A DNA stretch of 64,000 nt from Actinacidiphila cocklensis (GCF_907177275.1 NZ_CAJSLV010000059.1:204835-268834), one strand, 5' to 3'; counted from the first letter of the stretch, positions 23,741 to 33,573 are shown. Translations and numbers: made by a program. The notes: generated from the letters alone by a model not told the origin.

Positions 23741-25123
23741 TCAGACGCGGGAACGCCTGCCTCCGAAGGCCCCCAGCGTCTGTTCGAGCAGCGGCAGGGC
23801 GCCGACCACCCGTCGGGACCGGATCAGCGCATCCCAGGCAGGCTCGAACTTCTTCCACCCTCCCGCATACGCAAGATGGCGAAGCCGTTCACGCGCCCCA
23901 GGCTGGGACACGGAACCCCGCCAGATATTCGCCCAGCGATAGAAGTCACGGTAAGCGCGCCAATACCCGTCCTCCAGCTCGCGGGCCGTCATCCCCTTGG
24001 GCCGGTAGACCACGTGACGGGTGTCGTAGAGATCCCAGTCCCGGTGGACGATCCTGTCCTCGGCTTCGAGTTGCCTCCACAAACCGGTCGACGGGTAAGG
24101 CGTCATGATGTGGAAGGTCGCCGTCTCGATGCCTTGCTCCACAGCCCAGTCCACGGTCCGGTCGAAGACGTCCGGGCCGTCCTGGTCCAGCCCGAAGACG
24201 AAGCTGGCGTTCACCATCACACCGGCGTCGTGCAGACGCTTCACCGCGGCACCGTAGTCCCTGCCGATGTTCTGATCCTTCCTGCGTTCCGCGAGGTTGG
24301 CGCCGTTCACCGTCTCGAAGCCCACGAAGAGGCTGCGCAGTCCCGCGTCCGCGGCGCGTTCGACCAGGCCCGGTTCCAGAACCGACTTCACCGTGCCCGC
24401 CGCCTGCCAGAGCCGTCCCATCCCGGCCATTCCGTCGAACAACGCTTCCGCGAAGCGCCGGTTGCCCAGCAAGTGGTCGTCCAGGAAATACAGGTGCTTA
24501 CCGGGTAGCCGCTCGATCTCCGCAAGGGCGTCGTCGACGGCTTGGGTGTAGAAGGACTTCCCGCCCTCGAAGAAGGCGTCCTTGTAGCAGAAGTCGCAGT
24601 GGTGCGGGCAACCGCGCGAGACGACGATCGAGTTGGGCACCAGATAGAGGTGGCGCTTGATCAGATCCCGCCGCACCGGGGGCAGCCCGGCCAGCGTCCG
24701 CACGCCGGAGTCGTAGCGCCCCGCCGGCTTTCCGCCCCTGAAATCCTTCAGGAAGACCGGCCAGGTGTCCTCTCCCGGACCGGTGAAGATCGTGTCGGCA
24801 TGCCGGGAGGCCTCGTCGGGGAGTGACGTCACGTGCAGGCCGCCCATGGCCACATGGACGCCGCGGGCGCGGAAGTGGTCGGCAATCTCGTAACTGCGCC
24901 GCGCGGAGGTGATGTACGGCTGGATGACCAGCAGGTCCGGGATCGGCAAGGTCTCGATGTCGATTCGCTCCACGTGCTCGTCGTGGAGACTCACGTCGTC
25001 GTCAGGGTCCAGGTAGCCGGCGAGGGTCGCGAGCCCCAGGGGCGGGAAGAGTGAGTACTTGATCGGCCTGAACAGCGGGCTGGTGGCCTCGGTCAGCGCC
25101 GGAAGAATCATCGTCACACGCAT
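23741..25123 (-). CDS. B12-binding-domain radical SAM protein
   Basis: 460 residues. Residues 1-140 form a Rossmann-like domain as in B12-dependent radical SAM enzymes (PPLGLATLAGYLD, GVHVAMGGLHVTSLPDEA); a DxHxxG cobalamin loop is not clear. The radical SAM core follows with SRGCPHHCDFCYKD (C-x3-C-x2-C for the 4Fe-4S cluster), YFLDDHLLGN and SVLEPGLVERAADAGLRSLFVGFE. Such enzymes methylate unreactive carbons or phosphorus, or rearrange lipids. No pathway partner is adjacent. ATG 25123 is used; the ribosome site is poor. It belongs to the same strand block as the MerR-clamp gene, 83 nt away. Confidence 0.9.
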   Translation of the reverse strand: MRVTMILPALTEATSPLFRPIKYSLFPPLGLATLAGYLDPDDDVSLHDEHVERIDIETLPIPDLLVIQPYITSARRSYEIADHFRARGVHVAMGGLHVTSLPDEASRHADTIFTGPGEDTWPVFLKDFRGGKPAGRYDSGVRTLAGLPPVRRDLIKRHLYLVPNSIVVSRGCPHHCDFCYKDAFFEGGKSFYTQAVDDALAEIERLPGKHLYFLDDHLLGNRRFAEALFDGMAGMGRLWQAAGTVKSVLEPGLVERAADAGLRSLFVGFETVNGANLAERRKDQNIGRDYGAAVKRLHDAGVMVNASFVFGLDQDGPDVFDRTVDWAVEQGIETATFHIMTPYPSTGLWRQLEAEDRIVHRDWDLYDTRHVVYRPKGMTARELEDGYWRAYRDFYRWANIWRGSVSQPGARERLRHLAYAGGWKKFEPAWDALIRSRRVVGALPLLEQTLGAFGGRRSRV

Positions 25124-25258
25124 GACCGCCCAGACCCCGGGAAGCCCGGCCGCGGTTCCACCGACCAGCCCTTGCCGTAGGGGGTGGAGCGCAGCCGCAC
25201 CTGGGCTGAATTCGAGGTCCGTGCCGGTCGCGCCGCCGCTCGGCCCCGCCCGCCTCGG

Positions 25259-25483
25259 TCAGGAGCCCTTGGTGTCCGCGGCCAGACCGCGGTCCTTCAA
25301 CTGGTCCAGGGAGCTTACGTACTTGAGCATCAGGCGGGCGAACTCCAGGCGGTCGCGCTCGTCCCAGCCGGCGGTGATGTAGTCGAAGGCCTCGCGCTGG
25401 TGGCGGCGGAAGCGGGCCATGAGGTCGGCGCCTTCGGGGCTGAGCAGGAGGACGGTGCGGCGCCCGTCCTGCTGGGAGGCGGC
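25259..25483 (-). pseudogene. Truncated MarR regulator (C-terminal part)
   Basis: 74 codons that read as the wing and C-terminal helix of a MarR protein (QQDGRRTVLLLSPEGADLMA, then a long helix ending in LMLKYVSSLDQLK). The frame has no start: its N-terminal half, including the recognition helix, is gone. The break lies at about 25483, where the coding sequence of the neighbouring plus-strand gene begins without a start codon. Confidence 0.8.
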
Positions 25484-26325
25484 GCCCCGTCCTCATCACC
25501 GGCGCCCGCGGCAAGGTCGGCCAGGCCGTCGTCAGCCGGCTGCACTCCGCCGGCCTGCCCATCCGGGCCGCCAGCGCCACGCCGGCCGGGCTGCCGGTAC
25601 CGGCCGGCGTCGAGGTCGCAGAACTCGACCTCAGCCGGCCCGAGACCTTCCCCGCCGCGCTCGACGGCGTACGCCAGGTCTTCCTCTACCCCCAGCCCGC
25701 GGCCGCCGGCGCCTTCGCCGAGGCCGCGCAGGCAGCCGGGGTCGAGCACGTCGTCCTGCTGTCCTCCTCCTCGGTCCTGGCCCCCGGCGCCGAGACCGAC
25801 CCGCTGGCCTCGCACAGCCTCCTCGTCGAGCGCGCCCTGACCGCCTCCGGCCTGCCGCGCACCTTCCTGCGACCGGACGCCTTCGCCGGCAACGCCCTCG
25901 GCTGGTCCTACGCCGTCAGCCACGACCTGCCGATCCAGCTCGCCTACCCGGACGCGCACATCGCGCCCATCCACCCCGAGGACATCGCCGACATCGCCGT
26001 CGAAGCCCTGGCCGGCACCGCCCTGCGCGGGCGCGCGCTCACCCTCACCGGCGGCCAGTCCCTCACCTTCCGCGAGCAGATCGCCGTCCTGGCCGACGTC
26101 CTGGGCCGCGACATCCGCCTGGAGACGATCACCCACGCCGAGGCCGAACAGCAGATGAGCCGGTTCATGCCCGCCCATGCGGCCGGCTCCCTGCTGGCCC
26201 TCTGGGCCGCCGCCACCGGCGCCCCCGCCCCCATCGCCGACACCACCCGCACCCTGCTCAACGCCCCCGAGCGCACCTTCCGGCAGTGGGCCGCGGAGAA
26301 CGCCGCCGCCTTCAGCGAGCACTGA
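25483..26325 (+). pseudogene. NmrA/NAD(P)-binding protein lacking its start
   Basis: About 280 codons of an NmrA-like NAD(P)H-binding protein: RPVLITGARGKVGQAVVSRL at the very beginning (GxxGxxG loop), HVVLLSSSSVLAPG, FLRPDAFAGN, and PIHPEDIADIAVEAL. Nearly all of the protein is present, but no ATG, GTG or TTG lies between it and the in-frame stop at 25441. Only the start codon and promoter seem lost, together with the front half of the divergent MarR gene, so one deletion removed the shared head-to-head region. Confidence 0.8.
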
Positions 26326-26461
26326 GCCGCCGGCGTTCGGTGCCGTCGCGCCACCTGCTGCGCACCGCGGCGGAAGCCACCCGCGAGCACGGGTGGCTAC
26401 GCGTCTGACGCCGGACTCGGAGGCGGTACGGATCCGAGAGCGCATCCGGCCGCTTGCCTCC

Positions 26462-27973
26462 TCAGTGCTCGCAGAGGTAGAACTCCCGTTCGTAGACCTG
26501 CTCGTTGTGCTCGTCGACGAAGAACTTCCGCTCCCGCATGAGCTGTTCGCGGTAGTCCCTGGCCTGCTCCAGCGTCATCGTCGAGGTGTCCGACCACGGC
26601 TGCTGCGGCGGCACATCGGAGGTCGAGACGATGGTCTGCGACGGGTCGACCAGGAAGAACGCGACAATCTTGCGGTAGCCCGGGCGGGTGGGGTCCACGA
26701 GGCCGAACGGTCCGACGCGGTGCTGCAGCATGTTCGGGAACGCCAGGCAGCGGCCCGCCGGAGTCGACGCCGACCCCAGGACCTGGCTCAGCGCCTCTTC
26801 GTTCTCAAGGCCGTAGACCTCGCGCACACCGTCGTCGTCGCTCTGCTCGTAGGACGGGTCGTCGAGTGCCGCCCGGAAGCTCAGCCGGCTCTCGGTGATG
26901 TTCTCGCTGTCCCAGTAGTAGATGCCGGTCGAGACGATCCGCTCGTTCATCATCCCCTCGACATGCCACGAACCACCGGCGTACTCCGGCTTTTCCGGGG
27001 TGAGATGAATGGTGGCGAGCTTGACGATGACCTGGAGACGCCGGCCGCGCAGATCTGTTCGGGCGGATTCGCCGGGCACCTCAGGAGGGGTGAAGTCCGG
27101 CGCGTCGGGGATGACCGGGCGGCGGTTCTCCCACCAGTCGTCCTGGGCCTCGTCATAGGCGATGCGGGCTGCTTTGTAAGCTTCGTCATCGGCATAGGCG
27201 GACTTCTCCGGATACTTCGGCTCCGAGTCGTCGTACCACCCGTAGGGATCGGCCTCGATACGCAGGGGCCGCGGATGGCGCAGATCGGTGAGCACGTTCT
27301 CCAGCAACGGGCGCACCCGCGCGAACAAGTCCGGCAGAACGGCGGCCAGTTCGTGATGCGTCTCGGGGTGGACGTTGTTGACGTACGAACGGAAGGCGAC
27401 ATCGCCGTCGTCACTGACGTCGACGTCCGTGGGCAGCCACTGGAATTTCTCCGAGAACTCGTACGTCGAATCGCGGTCCGTCGGATTCCGCCAAGCGCGC
27501 CCGGGCTCGCCGCTCACCCCCTTCACCAGGCAGAACAGCGAGGGATGAACCAGGTCCAACACCTGTTCACCGGACCCGGGATGCCAGTCCTGCTCCGCTT
27601 CCGAGACCTCTTCCAGTACCCGGACCGCCTCGCGCAGCCGCGATCGGAACTCGTCGTCGACCAGCGTGTCCGACTGCCACACCCCGTCGACGGCCGAGAC
27701 CTCGACGCCGGTCCGCCCGTCCCGCAGCGCGGCGTAATGCGCGAGTTCGGCAAGTACGTAGCGAACCTGCGCCTCGGTGAGGCCTTGGGCGACCGCTTCC
27801 CGCGTCCACTTGGCGACGATGCCGACGTCGTTCATCTTGTCGAACCAGCCGGGCTTCGCCCGGATATGGGCGCTGCACCGCATCATCTGGAGTTCCCGCA
27901 GCGTTCTGGGCGTCGCGAGCGATATGGAACGGGAAGCCTGGAAGGGCAGCGGGAAAGCGGACAGGGCAGTCAA
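26462..27973 (-). CDS. DUF4246 protein, possible 2-oxoglutarate/iron oxygenase fold
   Basis: 503 residues matching DUF4246, a family shared by fungi and some actinobacteria. Residues 1-200 are helical. The conserved core includes GGSWHVEGMMNERIVSTGIY (H-x-E), NITESRLSFR, CLAFPNMLQHRVGPF (a second His) and RKIVAFFLVDP. A His-x-Glu, a distal His and an Arg near the end is the order seen in 2-oxoglutarate/Fe(II) enzymes; that function is my inference. The likely start is TTG 27973, since it gives a sensible N-terminus; ATG codons further in are possible. It is divergent from the TolB/FG-GAP gene. Confidence 0.78.
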   Translation of the reverse strand: MTALSAFPLPFQASRSISLATPRTLRELQMMRCSAHIRAKPGWFDKMNDVGIVAKWTREAVAQGLTEAQVRYVLAELAHYAALRDGRTGVEVSAVDGVWQSDTLVDDEFRSRLREAVRVLEEVSEAEQDWHPGSGEQVLDLVHPSLFCLVKGVSGEPGRAWRNPTDRDSTYEFSEKFQWLPTDVDVSDDGDVAFRSYVNNVHPETHHELAAVLPDLFARVRPLLENVLTDLRHPRPLRIEADPYGWYDDSEPKYPEKSAYADDEAYKAARIAYDEAQDDWWENRRPVIPDAPDFTPPEVPGESARTDLRGRRLQVIVKLATIHLTPEKPEYAGGSWHVEGMMNERIVSTGIYYWDSENITESRLSFRAALDDPSYEQSDDDGVREVYGLENEEALSQVLGSASTPAGRCLAFPNMLQHRVGPFGLVDPTRPGYRKIVAFFLVDPSQTIVSTSDVPPQQPWSDTSTMTLEQARDYREQLMRERKFFVDEHNEQVYEREFYLCEH

Positions 27974-28222
27974 TTCTCTTGGTCCTCACAGTCGGTGCGC
28001 GGTGGCGCGAACGATACGTCAGCGGACCGACATCGCCGCCGGGGTTCCCGTCATCGCTGGTCGGGGCGCTGGTGAGCCGGGGAGCCGGGGAACCCTCGGC
28101 TGTCCTGGATTCCGGCAACGGGCGGAAGCGCCGTCAGACCCGCCGGGTAGGGTGCAGTCCTCGGACGGCGGGAATCCCGCAGAGCGCAGTGGTATCGCCG
28201 TCATAGCGATCCTGGGGGGATC

Positions 28223-29971
28223 ATGCGAACAGGAATCATTCTGCGCCGGTGCGTGAGCGTGGGCGCCGTCGCGGCCGTGCTCGCACTGGGTGGGGTGGTG
28301 GGCGCGGGGTACGCGTCCACCGCGCAGGCCGCGGAGCCGCAACAGCGCATTGTGTATACGGAGTCGTCGACGATCGACGGTGTACTGACGTATTCGCTGG
28401 TGTCGATGAACGCCGACGGTACCGACCGCAGGACCCTGGTTCCGACCGGTGAAGGACTGCCGCAGGCCACGTACGACAGCCCGGTGTTCTCGCCCGACGG
28501 GCGGCACCTGGCGTTCATCAGCGAGGACGGGTTCGGGGACATCTGGGTCGCCAACCCCGACGGCAGCGCGGCGCGGCCTGTCGCCATGGACGTCCAGGAC
28601 CCCGACGGGTGGGTGACCCAGCTCGCCTGGGGCGCGAACAGCGACATGCTCTACCTGGGCTTCCAGTCCAAGCCCGGCCATGACCGCCTCCGGCTGATGA
28701 AGGTCCAGCTCGACGGCAGCGGGCTCGGCTACGTACTGCCCGACCAGCCGAACGTCTACGACGGCCAGCCCTCGGTCGCGCCGAACGGCACGCTGGCCTT
28801 CCTCCACGGCGGCACCATCGAGGTCTACGACCCGCGCCAGGGCGGTACGCCCACCCCGCTCACCTCGGGCCTCCAGCCCGCGTACTCGCCGGACGGCACC
28901 AAGCTCGCCTTCACCCGGCAGGCCTCGAACGGATTCCAGGTGTTCGTACGCGACCTCGCCAGCGGCAAGGAGACGCAGATCACGGACGACCCCAGCGGGG
29001 TGGCCTCCCCGTCGTGGTCGCCCGACGGCAGCAAGCTGGCCTACCTGGCCGGCGGCACGACCATGCGGCTGACGGTCCATTCCGCCACCGCTGCCGGAGG
29101 CGCGGGCACGGCGATCACCACCGGCGGCGTCCAGGGCGAAGGAATCCCTGCCTGGGTCATCCCCGTCCGCTCCCCCGGCCCCGGCGCGGATCTGACCGGC
29201 GACGGGAAGCCGGACCTGGTGGCCCGGGACTCCTCGGGCACGCTGTGGCTGTACAAGGGTACCGGCAGCGCGACCGGCCCCTACGCGGCACGCACCAAGG
29301 TCGGCAGCGGCTGGAACACCTTCAACTCCCTCGTTTCAGCCGGTGACCTGACCGGCGACGCCAAGCCCGACCTCGTGGCCCGCGACGCCTCGGGCACGCT
29401 GTGGCTGTACAAGGGCACCGGCAACGCCACCAGCCCCTACAACGCCGCACGCACGAAGATCGGCACCGGCTGGAACACCTTCAACTCCCTGACCGCAGCC
29501 GGCGATCTGACCGGCGACGGCAGGCAGGACCTGGTGGCCCGGGACGCCTCCGGCGTGCTGTGGCTGTACAAAGGCACGGGCAACGCCACCAGCCCCTACA
29601 ACGCCGCACGCACCAGGATCGGCTCCGGCTGGAACACCTACAACCGGCTGAATGGTGCCGGTGACCTGACCGGCGACGGGAAGCAGGACCTGGTGGCCCG
29701 CGACGCCTCGGGCACGCTGTGGCTGTACAAGGGCACCGGCAACGCGACCGGCCCCTACGCGACACGCACCAGGATCGGCACCGGCTGGAACACCTTCAAC
29801 TCCCTCACCTCGACCGGTGACCTGACCGGCGACGGGAAGCCCGACCTCGTGGCCCGCGACGCCTCGGGCACGCTGTGGCTGTACAAGGGCACCGGCAACG
29901 CCACGAGCCCCTACAACGCCGCACGCACCAGGATCGGCAGCGGCTGGAACACGTACAGCGTGCTGTGCTGA
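28223..29971 (+). CDS. Secreted TolB-like beta-propeller with five FG-GAP repeats
   Basis: 582 residues. A signal peptide ends near AQA at residue 36. About residues 40-315 form a WD40/TolB-like propeller with repeated SPDGRHLAF, SPDGTKLAF and SPDGSKLAY strands. Residues 325-582 are five FG-GAP units of about 52 residues (DLTGDGKPDLVARDSSGTLW, then LYKGTG and GSGWNTFNSL), each with a D-x-x-x-DGxxD calcium-like loop. It is an extracellular binding or adhesive protein with no catalytic motif. ATG 28223 has GGGGG 3 nt upstream. The related 1111-residue protein is encoded convergently across a strong terminator. Confidence 0.88.
   Translation: MRTGIILRRCVSVGAVAAVLALGGVVGAGYASTAQAAEPQQRIVYTESSTIDGVLTYSLVSMNADGTDRRTLVPTGEGLPQATYDSPVFSPDGRHLAFISEDGFGDIWVANPDGSAARPVAMDVQDPDGWVTQLAWGANSDMLYLGFQSKPGHDRLRLMKVQLDGSGLGYVLPDQPNVYDGQPSVAPNGTLAFLHGGTIEVYDPRQGGTPTPLTSGLQPAYSPDGTKLAFTRQASNGFQVFVRDLASGKETQITDDPSGVASPSWSPDGSKLAYLAGGTTMRLTVHSATAAGGAGTAITTGGVQGEGIPAWVIPVRSPGPGADLTGDGKPDLVARDSSGTLWLYKGTGSATGPYAARTKVGSGWNTFNSLVSAGDLTGDAKPDLVARDASGTLWLYKGTGNATSPYNAARTKIGTGWNTFNSLTAAGDLTGDGRQDLVARDASGVLWLYKGTGNATSPYNAARTRIGSGWNTYNRLNGAGDLTGDGKQDLVARDASGTLWLYKGTGNATGPYATRTRIGTGWNTFNSLTSTGDLTGDGKPDLVARDASGTLWLYKGTGNATSPYNAARTRIGSGWNTYSVLC
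29188..29970 (+). repeat. Five tandem FG-GAP coding repeats of 156-159 bp
   Basis: Near-identical units begin at about 29188, 29344, 29503, 29662 and 29818, each starting GA(T/C)CTGACCGGCGAC. Lengths are 156 or 159 bp, the longer units carrying one extra codon. Units 2-5 differ by few bases, which suggests recent duplication or gene conversion. Related units run on the other strand at 30.06-30.76 kb. Confidence 0.85.
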
Positions 29972-29999
29972 GCGGGGACTGAGCGACCGCACCGCACGA

Positions 30000-30034
30000 C
30001 GAGGGGCACCCGGCCGGCAGCCGGGTGCCCCTCG
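30000..30034. terminator. Strong bidirectional terminator between the two FG-GAP genes
   Basis: A perfect 15-bp stem, CGAGGGGCACCCGGC with GCCGGGTGCCCCTCG across 5 nt, lies between the convergent stops at 29971 and 30043. Confidence 0.85.
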
Positions 30035-30042
30035 GTCCGTTC

Positions 30043-33000
30043 TCAGGTGAGCGCGCCGTAGATGCTCCACCCGCCGCCGATGTACGTACGCGCCAGGAAC
30101 GGCGCCGCCGTGTTGCCGGTGCCGCGGTAGAGCCACAGGCTGCCTGCGGGGTCGCGGGCCAGGAGGTCGGCCTTGCCGTCGCCGGTCACGTCACCGGCGC
30201 CCGCCAGGGTGTTGAAGATGTTCCAGCCGGTGCCGATGAACGTACGGGCGGCCAGCAGCGGAGCCGTCGCGCTCCCGGTGCCCCGGTAGAGCCACAGACC
30301 ACCCTTGGCATCACGCGCGACAAGGTCGGCCTTGCCGTCGCCGCTCACATCACCCACCCCCACCAGCGAGGTGAAGCCGCCCCAGCCGGTGCCGATCTTG
30401 GTGCGTGCGGCGTTGTAGGGGCTCGTGGCGTTGCCGGTGCCCTTGTACAGCCACAGCGCGCCGGAGCTGTCGCGGGCCACGAGGTCGGCCTTGCCGTCGC
30501 CGCTCACATCACCCACCCCCACGAGGGAGTTGAAGGCGTTCCAGCCGGTGCCGACACGTACCCGGGCCGCGAAGGGCGCCTTCGGGTTGCCGGTGCCCGG
30601 GTAGAACCACAGGGTGCCCGAGCTGTCGCGGCCGACGACCGTTCCGGTGCCGTCCGCCCGCTCACCGCTGACGTCGGTGAGGAGGTTGTAGGTGTTCCAG
30701 CCCGAGCCGATGCTGACCCGGGCGGCCAGCGGCGCGGCCGTCACACCGGTGCCGTGGTAGTACCACAGGGTGCCGGACGTGTCCCGCGCCAGCAGCGTGC
30801 CGTTCTGCGCCGCCGGGGGCACACCGCTGCCGACGAGCGGTTCCAGCTGAGCGCCCTGCCCGGCGTCGCCGCTGACCAGGTACGAGGACGACTGGCTGCC
30901 GTACGCGGTCGGGCTGAAGGTCACCGTCTGCCGCACGCTCTGCTCGGGGCCGATGACCAGGCCCTCGGGGAGCGGGTCGGCGCTGGTGAAGACGCCGGCC
31001 GGGGCCTTCGCCTTGGTGACGGTGACCGGGATGTTGCCGGTGTTGGTGATGGTGAAGGTCCGGGTGCTCGACGTGCCGCGGACCACCTCGCCGAACTGGA
31101 GTGCCGTCGGGTGCAGCTCCAGGTGGCCCTGGCCGCTGATCGCGCTGCCCTGGACCGGGATGGTGAGCGGGCCGCTGGTGCTGCCCAGCGTGATCGAGGA
31201 CGAGCTGTGTCCGCTGCCGGTGGGCGCGTACCCGACCTCCAGGACGATCGAGCCCTGGGCCGGGATCACCGTCGGGTCCGCCGGGTCGGCGCTGGGCAGG
31301 TTGCCCGCCGAGAAGGGTCCGCCGGGCGGGGTGACGGAGGTGATGGTCTCCGGGACGGTGCCGGTGTTCGTCACCTGGACGTTGGTGCTGCCGGTGGTCC
31401 CGGTCGGCTGGTTGTCGAAGGACACCGTGCCGGGGAAGGCGGCGAGGCCGGGGCTGGTGCCGACGCCGTGCAGGCTCAGCGCGAAACTGCCGGCGTCGGT
31501 CGCCACGGTGAGCGTGCCGCTCGCGCCCAGGACCGTGCCCGGCCTGAAGGTGACGGGTAGGGTCAGCTGCCCGCCGGCCGGGATCGACGGCGGCAGCGCC
31601 GAGGTGTCCGCGGTGAACGGGCCGTCGACGGTGACGCCCTTGATGGCAAGCGGCCTGGCCGGGCTCTGGTTCTCCGTCAGGACGACGTCGGTGTCCGCGG
31701 AGCCGCCCACCGGCACCAGCCCGAATTCGACCGGGGCGCCCTTGAGCGGGCTGCCCACCGGGTTGCCGAAGGCGTAGACCCTGCCGTCCCGGGTGCCGAC
31801 GAAGACCTGCCCGCCGTCGGTGGCCGGGGTGGCGAACTTCGCCGCGGTGCCGATCGGCGCGGACCAGACCAGCGGCAGGACGCCGTTCGCGTCGGGAACC
31901 GGGGAGTACGCGCGCAGCTGCGCGTTCACGCCGGTCGGGCCGCCCGCCCAGACCACCCACACCAGGGCGCTGCCCGAGCGCGTCCCGTCGGAGGTCACCA
32001 CGGGCGATCCGCTGGTGTAGGGGAAGGTGTCCTGGCCGGCCCCGGCGACGGACAGCGCGGGGTTGCCCGAGCTCGTCACGCCGCGGTGCAGCGCCACCAG
32101 CGAGCCGGCGTTGCCGACGAGGTAGACGTAGCCGCCGTCGCCGCCCCAGACCCCGGGGTGGCCCCACTGGCCCTTGAGCGGCCCGGTGGTCCCCACCACG
32201 GCGTCGGTCCCGCCGGCGCCCTGCGAGCTGCCGCCGAGGTGGTCGCGGTCCAGCAGGAAGATCCGGCCGTCCTTGCCCTGCTGCACCATCAGATGCGGGT
32301 GGGAGGCGGTGCCGAAGCTGTCCGGCAGGCCTGCGGGGCCGCCGGAGCCGAGGTCGGTGTCGCGCTGGTCGAGGGCCGGCGCGTTGGACGGGCTGAAGAA
32401 GTCGGCGGCCTTCAGGCTGCGGTCGGCCTGCACCTGGAGCCGGATCACGGATTCGGCGAGCGTGCCGGGCGGCGTGCTGCCGGGGCCGGGGGCCGGGCTG
32501 ACGCCGTTGCCGGTGGTCAGGAAGATCCGCCCGGACCCGTCGGAGGCGAGGCCGCCGCCGGACTGCCAGACGCCGGCCCCGCTGTTGCTCGCGCCGGCCT
32601 CGGTCGCCCACATCGACGTCACCGAGGGGTTGGTGGTGCTGACGCCGACCACGTAGCCGCGGTAGGGCGCGGCGTCGCAGTGCCCGCCGAAGCCCGCGTA
32701 GACCACCCCGTCGAGCAGCAGCAGGCCGGGCCGCTGCATCTCGTACGCGGGCAGGAAGGACTGGGTGGGGTCGTTGGACGGGGTGCCCTGGATCGTCACG
32801 GGGAAGCCGGACTTCTCCGCGCCGGTGACCGGGTCGAGCGCGTGCATGTACCAGTGCGGGTTCATCGCGGTGGGCCCGTCGTCGACCTTGGTGGTCAGGT
32901 AGACCGCGCCGCTGGCCGGGTCGTAGACGGGCGTCGAGGTACTGCCGACGGTCGGCGCGAGGTCGCCGCAGTTGAGGGTGGCCGCGGGCCACGCGGTCCC

Positions 33001-33378
33001 GAAGCTGCGCTGCCACAGCACCGCTCCGGTGGTGCGGTCGAGGCCGTAGGCGTGGTTGGTCTCGGTGACCGCGATCACGGTGCCGCCGATGACGATCGGC
33101 TGGGCGTAGACCTGCCCGTCGAGCTGCGCGGGGGCCTTCCAGAGCTGGCCGAAGGACGAGGAGCGCACGTCGGACGGGCTCAGGTTCGGCTCGTTCTGGT
33201 CCCAGCCGGTCCGCAGGGTGTCGGCGGAGCCGGTCGTCTCGTTCGCCTGCGCCGGTACGACGCCCAGCCCCGTCAGTCCCGCGGTGACGGCTGCGGCGAC
33301 CGCGAGTGCGAGCCCGCGCCACCTCGCCCGCCCGCGCCCGCGTCTGGTCACGCCCGCCCCCCAAGCAGCCCTCGCCAT
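30043..33378 (-). CDS. Large secreted protein: PQQ-type propeller, HYDIN-like domains and FG-GAP repeats
   Basis: 1111 residues. A long basic signal peptide (to about residue 46, VPAQA) precedes a PQQ-like beta-propeller (about 60-560; repeated strands such as TTGAVLWQRSFG, GQVFVGTRDGRVYAFG). Then two or three immunoglobulin-like HYDIN/ASH domains (about 565-920; VQVTNTGTVPETITSV, LQFGEVVRGTSSTRTFTITN). Four FG-GAP units make the C-terminus. PQQ itself need not be bound: such propellers are often structural. ATG 33378 has GGAGGGG 6 nt upstream; the frame runs 20 codons further without support. It is probably a cell-surface or matrix protein. Confidence 0.88.
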   Translation of the reverse strand: MARAAWGAGVTRRGRGRARWRGLALAVAAAVTAGLTGLGVVPAQANETTGSADTLRTGWDQNEPNLSPSDVRSSSFGQLWKAPAQLDGQVYAQPIVIGGTVIAVTETNHAYGLDRTTGAVLWQRSFGTAWPAATLNCGDLAPTVGSTSTPVYDPASGAVYLTTKVDDGPTAMNPHWYMHALDPVTGAEKSGFPVTIQGTPSNDPTQSFLPAYEMQRPGLLLLDGVVYAGFGGHCDAAPYRGYVVGVSTTNPSVTSMWATEAGASNSGAGVWQSGGGLASDGSGRIFLTTGNGVSPAPGPGSTPPGTLAESVIRLQVQADRSLKAADFFSPSNAPALDQRDTDLGSGGPAGLPDSFGTASHPHLMVQQGKDGRIFLLDRDHLGGSSQGAGGTDAVVGTTGPLKGQWGHPGVWGGDGGYVYLVGNAGSLVALHRGVTSSGNPALSVAGAGQDTFPYTSGSPVVTSDGTRSGSALVWVVWAGGPTGVNAQLRAYSPVPDANGVLPLVWSAPIGTAAKFATPATDGGQVFVGTRDGRVYAFGNPVGSPLKGAPVEFGLVPVGGSADTDVVLTENQSPARPLAIKGVTVDGPFTADTSALPPSIPAGGQLTLPVTFRPGTVLGASGTLTVATDAGSFALSLHGVGTSPGLAAFPGTVSFDNQPTGTTGSTNVQVTNTGTVPETITSVTPPGGPFSAGNLPSADPADPTVIPAQGSIVLEVGYAPTGSGHSSSSITLGSTSGPLTIPVQGSAISGQGHLELHPTALQFGEVVRGTSSTRTFTITNTGNIPVTVTKAKAPAGVFTSADPLPEGLVIGPEQSVRQTVTFSPTAYGSQSSSYLVSGDAGQGAQLEPLVGSGVPPAAQNGTLLARDTSGTLWYYHGTGVTAAPLAARVSIGSGWNTYNLLTDVSGERADGTGTVVGRDSSGTLWFYPGTGNPKAPFAARVRVGTGWNAFNSLVGVGDVSGDGKADLVARDSSGALWLYKGTGNATSPYNAARTKIGTGWGGFTSLVGVGDVSGDGKADLVARDAKGGLWLYRGTGSATAPLLAARTFIGTGWNIFNTLAGAGDVTGDGKADLLARDPAGSLWLYRGTGNTAAPFLARTYIGGGWSIYGALT

Positions 33379-33573
33379 GCCGACCCCTCCCGAGAGTCCC
33401 CGCCGAAGTCCCCCCTCGACTCGCGCATCGAACCACACAATCCCGGTCGTACGTACGGCGATCGGCCCGCCGGGCGGGGTTTCGCCACATAACGGACCGC
33501 GCTGCCGGCCCGCCGGCGCCCGGCGGCCATCCGGAGGCAGCTCTGGCCGGGTACACGGTCCAGGAGCGAATTA

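Noticed and set aside
29188..29970. Regular direct repeats that could look like a CRISPR array
   Set aside because: Units are 156-159 bp, in frame, and encode FG-GAP domains; there are no short repeats with unique spacers.
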